The position numbers were made by a program, and so were the translations under genes. Positions 21,151-33,035 of a DNA stretch of 64,000 nt are shown in pieces; the stretch's first letter is position 1, and every line of letters starts with the position of its first letter. The notes beneath the pieces were generated by a model. The model saw only the letters and a program-made list of their open reading frames with translations, ran no database searches and was not told the origin of the DNA. Source of the stretch: Strobilurus pachycystidiatus (Eukaryota > Basidiomycota > Agaricomycetes > Agaricales > Physalacriaceae); assembly GCA_019915135.1 (NCBI GenBank), contig JAHLMK010000008.1, positions 1,798,001-1,862,000 of the forward strand, in the 5' to 3' direction.

Positions 21151-23449
21151 CTACTCCTTCCCGAGCTGGTCAACAACGGCGTCCTGTGAACAATTTGACT
21201 TCCTGTCAACAGAAGCACCGTCTTCAAGCTCGGCTGTTTGTTTCTGCCGTCTAACATCCCTGTCTGCGAGGAGCTTGATCCCAACGATGATTATCTAGAG
21301 GCATGTATTAGGTAGGGAAACGAAATAAAAAACGACATTCACCAGTCCCGCTATCACGAAACCAAATGTTGCTGGAAAGCCGCGCCGGAAACTTGATCGC
21401 TCATCTGAGTCAGTCAGTCAACGTGGGGGTAAATGTGCATACGTTGGTGCCCTATGCAAAGGTCAGTATCCCTCATCCAAAGTCCCAAAGGACTCTACTC
21501 ACATAGTCTGAGGGAAGATGACGATGGGAAGCCATGCGGACACAGAGTACTGGAATCCGTTCATAGACGATATAGTCAGCGCCCGAAGCTCGTTGTCATC
21601 GGCCATGATCTCATTCGCCCAAGTATAGAAGACCGCAGTCATTAATTGTACACCCTGAAATTTCTTAAGGGTCGACATTTTGGCTGCCACGAAATCCTCA
21701 CCGTTGTCGTGAAAGCGAAAAGTTTCAGTTTCTGCGACGCCGGCCAGAAAGCGAGAATTCCAGTAGGAAGAAGACCGTAGAACAAAGGCCCGAAGACGAA
21801 CGCAAACCTGGAGCCTGTAAGGTCGCTTCCAAAACCCCACATGAAGATACAGAAGGCGGAGACAAGGTTGGAACACGAAGGGATGACGTTCCGTTTAGCA
21901 ACCGAATACCCAGCGGCCTCTGTGTTCAGATGAGAAGGGTAACCGGACTAGCAACTAGACGCACTGAGCCAGATCCCAAAGTAACCACCATTCTGGCAGG
22001 ATGTTCCGTATATAACATAGCCCAGCACAAACCCGTACCATCCTAAGTTAGAGGAATATTAAGCGTTCTGCCATATGAGGGTAGAGGGATCATACTCCAG
22101 GTGGAAAGTGCACGCTTTACCAAGGTCCAATCGACTTTACGTTCTCCTGGCTGGGACTGTAATGCTCGCGTCAGAGAGCTACCACAAAATAAGCGCATAG
22201 AGAGGACAGACTGACCCTTCCAAGAGCGATGGCTCTTTTGAGAGCGAATTCCTTTTCCGCCTCGTTGAGATACCATGCTCGGGTATTATGAGGCAGGTCA
22301 GGGAGGACGAGGAGCAGCGCTATGCCGCAGGGAACAGTCATACATCCACAGACGATGTAGAGCCATCTAGGACATATAAGTGCAAAGTCAAGAGAGTTCC
22401 TATGCAATCTGACCTCCAACCAGCTACCCCGGACGCTCGTTAATGTTGACAATATGGCCAAGTAAGGAACTGACATACCAATCCCACGAGCACCATTCAG
22501 TGTTTCGTAGACTGCTGCTTGCAAGTAACCACCAAAAGATGATCCGAGTGATCCTGGAATTCGTCAACGACTCACATCGACATTTGAAAGTCACCCGACA
22601 CGTACCGCACATATGAAAAATAGCGATCCTTTTGGCCATCTCATATTTATTATACCATGACCCCATGACATCTAGAGGCCATTCAATTCACAAGTCTGAG
22701 TGGTCAAGGCGTAGACACTGACAGAGTATACAAGGGAAAAACGGAGCTTCGAACATCCCGACGCAGAAACGGAAAGCGTACATCATATTTGAGGATTGGG
22801 CGCCTGCTTGGGCGAAGGTAAAGAGGCCTGGCAGCATGATTTAGTTGTTATGCAATTGGTTCAAGAGGAGACGCACCCCAGCCACATTCACAAAAGAAGA
22901 GGAAGTAACTTGGTCGAATACGAGTGACAGCCATTGTACCGGGGATCTTGCATATGATTAGCCTTGACATTGAAGGATAAGGGCTTGTGCGTACCTGGAA
23001 CAGCGCATATGCGATAGTGTAACACGTTCCCATCTGAAGACAGGTTAGAGGAGGTCGCGCGCACGCATCGACGACTCACATATGTATATTCATTTCCAAG
23101 TATGTGCAGATCTTCTTTCATACTGTTATCGTCTCGTCAATACGTGAGAGACTAATGGTGGAGTATAAAATACCCAGAAACGTAGGCGTTTGCCAAATTT
23201 GCGGAATCGAGGTATCTCATGAAGAAGCCCAGACATGCGACTATGAGGATCCCGAAGTCAAGCTGTACACGGGAGTGAATCGTTGTCCTCAAGAAATGTG
23301 TGACCGCGCCTCACCTTCCGGATGAGCTTTCGCTCGAATGGTGTCTTCAGATGTGTGTCCGAGTCCCATATGAAGGAGAAAAACTTTTCCGTCAGCGTAA
23401 TGGGCTTTCTGTAGCCTTCGGCAGGCTTTGGCAGCTCTTCAGACATGGA
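21151..23449 (-). CDS. MFS anion:cation symporter (allantoate/pantothenate permease type)
   Basis: A minus-strand gene with many short exons. The start at 23449 gives MSEELPKPAEGYRKP, then FIWDSDTHLKTPFERKLIRKV, the cytoplasmic signature found before TM1 in Dal5/Liz1/Seo1-type transporters. TM1 and its loop follow (LDFGILIVACLGFFMRYLD, then SANLANAYVSGMKEDL), matching the family's YLDxxNxxNAYVSGM motif. Further helices lie at 22860-22400 (including a PLDVMGSWYNKYEMAKR-type stretch) and 21850-21640. The tail KQTAELEDGASVDR ends at 21151. The family imports organic anions such as allantoate, pantothenate or nicotinate with protons; the pantothenate (Liz1) branch seems closest, but the substrate is not determined. 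Exon borders are approximate. Confidence 0.8.
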
Positions 23450-23787
23450 AACCAAGCAAGTGGCGCGTACCACCTGCAGAGCATATCCACGGTTTCATTT
23501 ATATACCGGCCGCGATAAGGCACGGAGCAGCTGCGCTACTATCGGTCACAGGGTCAACCACAGGAAGGCTGGAAGTTCGTTCCGAGTGGGACCTGAGAAT
23601 ACGCGTAGTTTATTGCGCCTCGTCACGCCACTATCTCCTGGAATTGTCGTTGACCTTTCTCATCAGAAGACCGACCTACCGTTTGTCGTAGCTAGACTGG
23701 TAATCTGTCAAGCGTGGAAGAAGCTTATGCGGATTACCGGCAGGCGACTTGAATACATCCCTGGGACTTCTATGGATATACAATGCT
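23450..23787. other. Spacer upstream of MFS gene, downstream of RIP1
   Basis: 338 bp between two leftward genes. No gene, RNA or repeat recognised; it should contain the MFS promoter. Confidence 0.5.
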
Positions 23788-24817
23788 CTATCCGATAACC
23801 AATTTGCCCTCAGCATCATTGAACTCGTGAGTAGGGATCTCCAAGTTGAGCTAGAGAGCGTATGATCAGTTGCGTCTTTTGTAGAAGACTGGCGACATAC
23901 AGGAGCGGGACCTTTACGGATACGTCCAGCTGGAGGAGGACGTTAGTCATAGGACTACCGAGCGTGAGCAGGAACCTACAGATATCATAATGGGAACCGT
24001 GACAAGGGCAGAACCTTCATAACAGGCGTAAGGAACGCGCGACGAAACATGAAGGGCAAACATACCATCCTCCGTAATCACCCGCCTCTCCCATGGGTAC
24101 ACAACCCAAGTGAGTGCAGACACCCAACATGACAAGCCATTCAGGCTTCTTGACACGGTCCTCGTCACTCTGAGGATCCCTGAAGCTCTTCCAGTTCTCG
24201 GAGCGTGCCTCCTCGATTTCGCTCGCGGTACGATGCCTGACGAAAACTGGCTTGCCACGCCATTTGATAATGACGTTCTTTCCCTCGGGAATAGCGCCGA
24301 GCTCGACTTCAACCTTGGCGAGGGCAAGGACATCGGCGGAGGCGGACATGGTGACGAGAAACTCTGACACGCTGGACTTGGCGACAGATGCGGAGAGGAC
24401 ACCGAGGGATCCGACCATGAAGTACGAGAAGGCGCGGTTCTTGTCGGTGTTGGGTGCACGATATCCAGAGAAGTCAGGGACTTCCGGGGCATCTCTGACT
24501 ACGGCGGACGTGTGGAGTAGACGAGGCTGGAAGACGGTTGTTGTGGGTGCTACGGTTCAACGTTACTTTGGCTGATTACAAGGGAAAAATTGGGACGCAC
24601 CGTTGCTAAATGTCTTGGAAACCAGTCCGGACGACGACAGGGAGACCCCACCTGCCCATTTCGCTGGCGAGTCGGCACGAGAGGAGGAGCCATGGCCGTG
24701 GCTGTCAGCGAGCGGCTTGGCGGCCAAGTTGAGGAGAGGCGCAGACGGCACGCCGGACGCGAGGGTGCGGACAGTGGGCGCAACGTTCAAGGCTTTTTTC
24801 ACGGCAAAGGTGGCCAT
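23788..24817 (-). CDS. RIP1: Rieske iron-sulfur protein of the mitochondrial bc1 complex
   Basis: The Rieske subunit carries electrons from ubiquinol to cytochrome c1 in respiratory complex III. The start at 24817 gives a mitochondrial presequence (MATFAVKKALNVAPTVRTLA). The mature part begins near HTSAVVRDAPEVPDFS and continues with the membrane anchor (FSYFMVGSLGVLSASVAK). The two cluster-binding boxes are CTHLGC and CPCHGSHYD, giving the two Cys and two His ligands plus the disulfide Cys. The second box is on a 35-nt microexon (24014-23980). The last exon encodes LNLEIPT and ends KLVIG, stop at 23788. All expected parts are present. COX19, also mitochondrial, lies upstream in the same direction. 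Confidence 0.95.
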
Positions 24818-25301
24818 GGTGGACGGGGATGAGGTCGGGAGCGCAGACTGTAGGAGGTAACTCGGGGCCTGTAGCACACACCGGCCTTTGCCGCACCTAT
24901 CCGAATGGCCCGTTTTGTCCCGCTTGTCGCATCAGGCGTCAAGCATTTAGATGTGCAAGTAGATGTGGTTCGGATAGGCGCCTTAATGTTACATATTTGA
25001 AGAGAATTTGAGTGTTTGTTGACAGCATGGAACACATCAAACGTCCATCCTCAGAAAACCAGCTCTCCCAGGCGCCTTGTTACGGTCTGGCCAGTCCAAT
25101 TGCGCATGCCCCACTAAACGTTATTCTACTATTAGAGCTCGCTACATATGACAACCTCCTCCAGACGGACATGTCCAATGTCCATTGTCCTGGAGAATAC
25201 ACTGTACACTCGACGGGTGCAGTACACCCACTAGCGTGCAAATGAGAGCTCGAAGAGGTATTGAGTGGCTGGTAATATCATAGAAGTATACATGGTACCA
25301 G
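24818..25301. other. Spacer between COX19 3' end and RIP1 5' end
   Basis: About 480 bp in a tandem minus-strand pair. No coding family, RNA gene or repeat seen; likely the RIP1 promoter and COX19 terminator. Confidence 0.5.
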
Positions 25302-25711
25302 TCACTGTGATGAGGTCGGAGGAGGTGTAGTCTGAGTCTGGGAGTCTTTCTGGGATGAAGAGCTCGAGGTAGGCAGACCCAAATTCTTCCACTCATCTCT
25401 CTCCATGAGACCTCTTCGGGCAAGTTAGCAAAGCACAGGTCATTTTCCATTGGTTTGCGCACTTGTCCATCCGACAGTTCAAGTATTCCTTGCTCATTTC
25501 TCGACACGGAGTCGAGTCGTTGCCGTTCGTCTTGAGACAGTTCATGTAGATCATCATCTTGTGTTTACATTCGCCTAGCGAGAACATGACATTGAGAGGG
25601 CGTGTCTGCTGAAGACGCGCACGCACCATAATGGTCCAAGGGAAATGACCCTCTGTCGGGCGCGGTTGGCTTGAAGCCAAGGTTGATAGACGGCGGGCGG
25701 CCAAACGACAT
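25302..25711 (-). CDS. COX19: COX19, twin CX9C cytochrome oxidase assembly factor
   Basis: Cox19 is a small intermembrane-space protein needed for copper delivery and assembly of cytochrome c oxidase. Three exons (25711-25627, 25574-25463, 25413-25302) splice to 102 residues. The N-terminus MSFGRPPSINLGFKP is characteristic. Two CX9C motifs follow (CKHKMMIYMNC and CREMSKEYLNC), which form the disulfide-linked helical hairpin. The third exon gives GLMERDEWKNLGLP, also diagnostic, and a Ser/Thr/Pro tail. The introns are 52 and 49 nt. The start is 130 bp from the divergent dehydrogenase start, so a shared promoter is likely. Confidence 0.95.
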
Positions 25712-25841
25712 AGTGGTCGTAAATCAAATTGGAATGCTTATCCGGGTTTGTGTAAATAGACGCATCAGCCATGACGAAACGAAGCAGATCTATCTTTTCT
25801 ACGGTGTACGTACTGCTTGCAACACTCGCCTTCACACGCTC

Positions 25842-28103
25842 ATGCGCCTGGCATCGTCTCGTCTAGCACTCGTCTACATTGCCCGTGCCTGTCCTCGGAG
25901 CCCAGCACTAATACACTGGAAAAGAATGGCAAGTTATCAAGCAGTCAGTGACCTGTCACCTCTAGACGTCCAAGATCTTGACCGTATGACATTCGCAACA
26001 GTTCGGTCTGAAGGATACTAGTCTCCTCAAGTTCCAAGGCTTCATCGATGGGAAATGGGTCGATGCTAAGGAGGGAGGTACTATCGATGTTGCCAGTACG
26101 TAGGAGCCGCCTTTTGCCCCGCATTGGACAATGGTCATCGAACATGGTCATAATTCGAGACAGATCCCGCAACTCTCGAGAAGCTCGGTACAATCCCAGA
26201 GATGGGCGCTGCTGAGACGAAAGAGGCCATTTCCGCAGCGTCAAAGGCCTTTCCTTCCTGGAGTACTACGTCTGCTAAGGTACTGTTCATGATCAAGCCG
26301 CGACGGATGTCATAAGGGCTGAATTGACTCGATTCTAGCACAGGCATGATATCCTCATGAAATTGCACGCATTGATGCAAGAGCACCACGAGGATCTTGG
26401 GCGGCTCATAGTAATGAATTCAAAGTTTGTCGACACCCGTCACTCACCCATTGCAGACCATTGAAAATGGGAAAACGCTAACCGAGGGAAAGGTGACTTG
26501 CCATTTATCTACGCCATCGAACTGGTCCTCACCTTTCTTTGTAGGGCGAGAACGCATACAGCGCGTCCTTTATCGAGGTGAGCTGTCTAGCGATGATACG
26601 ATGAAGAGGGAACGCTAACTACGCGTTTCTTCTCTCCGTAGTGGTTTGGTACGCGTCAATTGTTCAGTAAAAATCATCTGAAGAGTTCATGTGCTCTGTA
26701 AACAGCTGAAGAAGCCGTTCGTACGTATGGCGAGCAAATACCCGCAGCCTCGTCCAACATCAGAAATGTTGTGATCAAGCAGCCGATTGGTGCGTGTTCA
26801 TCCCTCCCGTCTGTCCGTTGCTGACCGGTAGCAGGTGTCGTGTACGTTCTTTCCTTTGTGTGGATGACACTGAAGCTGACGCGACTAGGTCAATCATGAC
26901 ACCTTGGAACTTCCCTTCGGCGATGATTACTCGTAAGCTGGGTCCTGCGCTGGCAGCTGGTTGCACGGCAGTCATTAAACCGCCTCCCGAAACGCCCTTC
27001 TCTGCTCTGGCCATCGCCGAGGTAAATTTCTCCACATGCTCCGAATAGTGTGCTTGACCGACTTGGAAGCTCTGCCGCCGTGCAGGCGTCCCCGATGGAG
27101 TGGTCAACGTTGTCACGACCATGAAGAACGTAGCCGAAGTTGGAAAGGAGATGTGTGAGAACAAGGCTATCAAGAAGGTATCATTCACAGGCTCCACGCC
27201 GGTTGCGAAACTGCTGTACGGAATGTCAGCTTCAACGTTGAAGAAGTGAGACGAGCATGCCACTCTTCTGCACTCCTTCTGAACGTTGCTCAGAGTTTCG
27301 TTGGAGGCCGGTGGAAATGCGCCATTCATTGTTTTCGATGACGCCGACATCGACGAGGCTGTCGAAGGTGCGCTCGTTCGTTGTCTTCACACCCTCTAGT
27401 GTACGATTAACACTGATTATATAGCTGCTCTGCTCTGTAAATTCCGTGGAACTGGCCAAACTTGCGTCTGTGCGAACAGGATATATGTTCAATCTGGCAT
27501 CTACGCAGACTTCGCTGCTAGACTCACCGAGAAAGTTTCCGCGTTCAAGATTGGTAACGGACTAGACCCAGAAACGTAGGTTCCAGGCTCACATGTGTCT
27601 CGGTCCCCGGCCTAACCGACTACAGCACTCACGGACCGCTTATTCACACCCGCGCTGCCGAGAAGGTCAAGAAACACATCGAAGATGCTGTCGCTCTCGG
27701 TGCTCAGATCCTCATCGGGGGAAAACACCGCGAAGGGACGTCCTTCTTTGAGCCCACAGTCTTGGCCAATGTCCCCGCCGGTGCATTATTGAACCAGGAA
27801 GAAACATTTGGTCCCCTTGCAGCGCTATGCCAGTTCTCCACCGAAGCTGAAGTCATTGACCTTGCTAACGACACTGACGTCGGTCTTGCTGGCTACTTCT
27901 TCTCACGCGACGTTGGGCGAGTTTGGCGTGTCGCCGAGAAGCTGCAAGTTGGTATGGTCGGTGCGAATACTGGACTGATCAGCCAAGCTGTCATTCCGTT
28001 TGGTGGCGTGAAGGAAAGTGGACTTGGGCGGGAAGGAGGGCCTCATGGTATTGACGAATACATGAACACGAAACTCATCGTGTTCGGAGGGCTGGGAATG
28101 TGA
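25842..28103 (+). CDS. Succinate-semialdehyde dehydrogenase (ALDH family)
   Basis: It oxidises succinate semialdehyde to succinate with NAD(P), the last step of the GABA shunt. About ten exons. Exon 1 starts at 25842 ([20 protein letters not shown], an Arg-rich mitochondrial-type leader), and a 58-nt intron joins it to [19 protein letters not shown]. Landmarks: [35 protein letters not shown], the NAD-binding FTGSTPVAK, the catalytic Glu in [13 protein letters not shown], the catalytic Cys in [14 protein letters not shown], and the last exon ending [15 protein letters not shown] then [11 protein letters not shown] at 28103. [15 protein letters not shown] favours the SSADH branch (yeast UGA2) over other aldehyde dehydrogenases. 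Confidence 0.88.
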
Positions 28104-28303
28104 ACGCGACAAATTGAAAGTGTACAACTCGAAGTTTGCTGTCTCGAATACTACTGGATGATGCGTGAGACACAGGCGTGAGATCTAAATGGCTGGATGT
28201 GATCTGGATGTGACCTGGACGTGATCCGGGTCAAAACCTGAACAAATCGGAACGCGTGGCTTGTTCACAACCCTCATCACTACCGTAGCAAACTGTACCT
28301 CCA

Positions 28304-29130
28304 CGATGGCAAACGTCGAAGTTCTGACCTTCTCCTCCTTGTCTAAGCTGTTCACCTTAATGGCTTATATGTGACTGCTTTCGCATGGTTGTATGGAATG
28401 TGTGAGTGCAGTTGATTCGATGGCTCTTGCATAGTCTAATCAGACTGGCACTCATGCAGCGGTCTGGGTGTCGTTTTTCGGAGGTGACCACTCTCCTGCG
28501 TATCCTATGTGCAGTTTGCTAAAGAGACCAAAGGTGTAATCGCATTCAAGGCCTTACGTGCGCTTCGGATCTCTTTCGTTCGCCACACAAGTCTAACCCT
28601 TCTCTGAAGCGCGTCATCAGTTCGGCGCTCTCCAGCACAAGACCTTCCCAGTCTACTTTTTCAATTCGATAATCTTGTCCTCTGTTCTCTTGGGGCTTTG
28701 GACCAAGTCGCACCCTAACGTCGTGGCCTATATCGGGAGTCCCTTTGTGGCGGACGTCGCTCAAGCCTACGTGCTGGCCTCTGTCTCACTCGCACAAGGC
28801 TTCAATCAGTTCTTCATTGGCCCGCTGACCAGCAAGTATGTAGTCTCTCTAAATAAACGAGCACTTCAACTCAAGCGTTCACAGAACGATGTTCGAGAGG
28901 CATCGTTTGGAAAAGGCAGAGGGGAAGGCATATAATGAGGCTGGTGTAAGTTCAAACACGAGCGATGATTTGTCCCGGCATTGATTATTTTCTTCTAGGT
29001 CTCAGATGAAATGAAGGCTTTGAACAAGCGCTTCGGGGTCTTACACGGTATCAGTTCCCTCGCGAACTTGTGGGCAATCATTGCACTGAGCTTCCACGGT
29101 CTCTGGATCGGGAGCGCTGGGGTTGCATGA
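28304..29130 (+). CDS. TMEM205-like membrane protein (DUF4149), 5' end unresolved
   Basis: Exons downstream of 28370 match the fungal TMEM205-like family: LYGM plus VWVSFFGG, then FPVYF, a helix around SSVLLGLWTKSHPNVVAY and AYVLASVSLAQGFNQFFIGPL. Next comes a MFERHRLEKAEGKAYNE-type cytoplasmic loop, and the last helix (MKALNKRFGVLHGISSLANL then ALSFHGLWIGSAG) stops at 29130. Four membrane helices are expected. The 5' end is not clear: the ATG at 28304 opens a frame that stops at a TGA near 28373, while the family-like VHLNGLYVTAFAWLYGM lies in another frame of the same DNA. Either a further upstream exon or a one-base error is involved. Function in fungi unknown. Confidence 0.72.
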
Positions 29131-29230
29131 GTTCCGAGCAGTACCCCAGCAGCACTTGGTACAGTAGAATCAGTGTATGAACGGGAACAAGGAGAACAGT
29201 ATAAATACAATGTTCAATACATCATGACCA

Positions 29231-30118
29231 TCACGCGCCCACGGACTCCATTTCAGGCATATAACCTTCCCGTAGACTTCTCTCTAACTTGCGGATCTCC
29301 TCCACGCTGGTAGCCTTTGCGATAGCGGCCTTGACTCTCTCCGCCTCTTCTTTCGACATGAAGCGACCTGCTTTTAGCGTGCCCGCCGCTGGACGAGGTT
29401 CGTCGGACAACAACGCAGCCTTGGCAGCCTGCGTAGATACAGTAGTCGAGATAGTGGTTGCGAGAGCGGTAGGGAGCTTGTCTGCGGTCACGAAAAGCGA
29501 TTTCCGACTTGGCGCTCCTGAGCGCACGCGATCAGTTGATAGATGGGGGACGAGGGCGAGGACGCACCTTGTCTCGGATTCTCTGGAAATCTAGAACTCT
29601 TAGACCGGTATTCTCCAGGCAAGCCATTCGCGATACCATTTTTTCTCGCGGACAGGATTGCCCAGGAGAGATAGATATTTGAGGTTTTGAGTTCTCTCAA
29701 TGGTTCGAGATCGCCGAGCTCGATGAAGTTGTTGTTTGTGAGCACGAGCGTGGTTAGATGGGGAAGGGAGAGGTGGATGGCGGGGGAGATGGTTGCTATT
29801 CGATTGTTGGCCAGCAGAAGGGTACGGAGGCGTTTGAGCAACGGAAAGTTTCCGAGCGTAACGATGGAGTTGTCGGTGAAGTCAATGGCATCGTGTTGGT
29901 CCTAGCGGCCGTTCAGCGGGCGGTGCAGCGGGCAGAGGGCGGGACGTACTCGTGTTACACCGAGATTTCAATGACGTATTTTGTAGCCTGGAACGCCGTT
30001 GGAGGGGACCGAGGGCGGAGAGAGACATGGACGGACCTCTGAGATTGAGCTCCCGCTCCTTGCATGGATTGAGGGCCGACGACGTCTGCGCTAGTAGTTC
30101 GGCAGTGATTCTAGGCAT
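29231..30118 (-). CDS. LEA1: U2 snRNP A' protein, with apparent 1-nt frameshift
   Basis: U2A' (Lea1/SNRPA1) binds U2 snRNA with U2B'' in the spliceosome. The start at 30118 gives MPRITAELLAQTSSALNP, then leucine-rich repeats (IDFTDNSIVTLGNFPLLKRL, LLLANNRIATI, LTTLVLTNNNFIELGDLEPL, LKYLSLLGNPVREKKWYREW). The C-terminal half is Ala/Glu/Arg-rich and ends PEMESVGA at 29231. At 29605-29608 the family sequence WLAWRIP and the next block LRVLDFQRIRDK are one base out of register, with stop codons if read straight through. No GT-AG intron bridges them. This is either an assembly deletion of one base or a real lesion. The gene shares a 121-bp divergent promoter with SAC1. Confidence 0.9.
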
Positions 30119-30239
30119 CGTTGACCGGAGCGCGATTCAGAGCCAAAGAGCAGCGTGGGAAGTTGAGGACGCGTCGAAATAATCGAGAAAATAATCGAGA
30201 AATAATCGAAAGGGGCAAGTTCATCCTCTGCTCTGAACC

Positions 30240-32884
30240 ATGAAGCCTCTGCATAATCGCTTTCAGCTGTCTGTCTCCCTCCACTGCTCTGCATTCTGTG
30301 CTGACTGTGTTCCAGCTACTACGAGGCCAATGACGCATACATTTTCGTCCCCACCGGCCAGTCCGCAAGTGCACAGTCCCTCACGATAGACAGATCGTCC
30401 GGCGCCATCATCCTCAACCGTGAGCGCATCTCCACGGTCGTCCACGTCTGCTGAACATCCCAGCCGCCAACACGCCACCCCGCCAATGGTCGCAGGTCCG
30501 GGAACCGTGTATGGCATTTTTGGCATCATATCCCTCTCCATGTGTCTCCGTCCCGAGTTCCTTTGCGCGTCAGCAAGCCATCCTTAATTTCAAACAGCCG
30601 AATACGTGGTCATCATTACTGGCCGTGAATTACGCGGTCGCATCGCTGGACATGATATATACAGAGCTACAGACTTTGACGTTCTTCCCCTGAACCCCAA
30701 CATCACCGTCCAACACCCTCCCCACCCAGTCGAGGGCCATCTGTTGGCACTATTGCGTTCCCATCTATCGGGCGGCTCCTTCCTGTTCAGCTATGGCTGG
30801 GACCTCACTCGAAGACTACAAGCCCAATGGGACAGCCGCGTGGAAGACGAAAAGAAAGCATTCTGGCAGGTTGTGAGTATCTCGTTGACACCTTTTCTAC
30901 GTCGTGATCTCCTTACCATCTTTGTCACACAGGCGGACGACAGATTCTTCTGGAATAAGTCCGTAGCCATCTTTAACCAATACCTTTCTACTGAACTCCT
31001 CGGTCAGATTCCTTCAAACTAGACTCATAGAGTCCAATGTCAAGCAGAACGTAAGTAACTCTCTCTAGAAAATACACCACCTGACGTGCTTTTAGCTCGA
31101 CGCATATATACTGCCCATTATTTACGGGAGTAGGTGGTCCTATCCGGAGCCTGGAAACATATTCATGTGCTTGCAGCTTTTGATATACGGCCGGCATTTG
31201 TACAAGGACGCCATTTCCAGTTGGGTCTCATCAGTCGGCGATCAAGATTTCGCGCTGGTACGCGCTACTTCCGGCGAGGCATAGACCAGGATGGACACGT
31301 TGCCAATTTCAACGAGACTGAACAGCTACTGTTTGTCGAAGCACCGAATGCCGACGTTCCTCGTTCTGGTGACGAGTTTGCTCACAAGCTCAGTTTCGTT
31401 CAAATCAGAGGGAGTGTGCCGGTATATTGGGCTGAAGTCAATACACTGCGATACAAGCCTGATCTGCAGATCATGGACCTCCAAGACACAGTACGTATCC
31501 ATGGTGTTGATAAAATGCAAGACTCATGGTTCTAGGCGGACGTTATGAAAGCACATCTCTTGGAGCAGGTGTCCCTCTATGGGGAGCAGATCTTGGTTAA
31601 TCTGGTAAACCAAAAAGGACACGAACGACCGGTCAAGGAGGCTTACGAACGAGTTCTTGCTCAGGTATGCCACTTGATTAGCGCGGCGCGTCTTCATGCT
31701 TATGTTACCCTCCTAGCTCAACCTCTCCAAAGTGCGATACGAATACTTTGATTTCCATAACGAATGCAAGCACATGCGCTGGGATCGTATCAGCGTCCTG
31801 ATTGATTCCATCAAGGATGACCTGGTACAGCAAGGGTAACTACTGACTCAACTTTGAATACACAACGGACCTCAACACATTCTTAGATACTTCCATCTTG
31901 ATTCGTCCGACCATGAAGCCCGCAAGTTCCAGCATGGGACAGTGCGAACAAATTGCATGGACAATTTGGATCGTACGAACGTAGTACAGGCTACCCTTGC
32001 GAAATGGACTCTCAACCAACAATTAGAGTCCTTGGGCATCATTTCGCCCGGCTCCAGTATCGACGAATTCCCAAAGCTTAGCAGTGACTTCCGCGAAAGT
32101 AGGTGAAATTTTCACATGCATTGTCGCGGCGCTCAACATCATGCAGTGTGGGCGGATCATGCAGACCTCATTGCCAAGGCTTACGGAGGGTCTGGCGCTC
32201 TCAAATCCGACTTTACACGGACGAATCAGCGCACGAGAAAGGGTCTTTTGGAAGATGGCGTGAAATCTTCCATTCGTTACCTCAAGAACAATTACTTTGA
32301 TGGTCCGAGACAAGATGGCTTCGATCTCGTCACAGGTACTTGGATACCTCGAAAGGGACCTGCTTCGTCGCTCTTCCTCGTCACGGATGCACGGCCTCTT
32401 GTGACGCGGGCGGTAAGTGCTCAGTTTGCTGCGACTATCTCCTGTCTAAAGGTTCTCAGGTTCCCGTCGCTGCTTTCTTCTCTTTGTTCATGATTTGTGC
32501 TGGGCTCACATTACCGCGCACATCTCGTATGTCTCCAGAACTGTCAGCATAACTCATTTAACATGTCCTCCAGAATACTCCTTGTTCTACTACTTCCTTC
32601 TGTGGTTCTCACTTTTAGCTGTGGCCACCACCTACATGGTGATCAACGGCATAGATTTTGTTTCGTGGCCCAAGCTGCTTCCACCTACTGACATCATCTA
32701 CTATAATGGCCCTGGCTTCCGCTCCGCCAGGCATGGCATGGGTCTCGGAGGTGGGAAGGATCTCAAGGTGGCGGTGGACAAGACGGCGAAATGGTTGAAC
32801 GGGGGTAAGCTGCGCGTTCGTAAGAACAGTAAGCTTGATGAAGGCGATATACCGCTTGGAGTTATGAAGAAACGCGTCGACTAG
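30240..32884 (+). CDS. SAC1: SAC1 phosphoinositide phosphatase
   Basis: Sac1 is an ER/Golgi phosphatase that removes phosphate mainly from PtdIns4P. About ten exons. The start at 30240 gives MKPLHNRFQL, joined across a short intron to YYEANDAYIFVP and then LTIDRSSGAIILN, a good Sac1 N-terminus. Sac-domain markers follow: VVIITGRELRGRIAGH, FLFSYGWDLTRRLQ, FVQIRGSVPVYW, and the catalytic CX5R in RTNCMDNLDRTNVVQA near 31950. Two C-terminal membrane segments (VPVAAFFSLFMICAGLTLP; YYFLLWFSLLAVATTYMVI) anchor it to the ER, followed by a cytosolic tail ending at 32884. Exon borders in the middle are approximate. Confidence 0.94.
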
Positions 32885-33035
32885 GTCATTTAATACGGGT
32901 TTATGTTGTACATACTTTGGAGGAAGCCTTGAATACACGACAGGTTGCGCAAATGGTATCGGCATCTCCGGCCCGATCTCCGGTCATTACCACGGTAAAA
33001 TTTCGCGCACCCAACAGTCCTTCTCCCCACACGCC

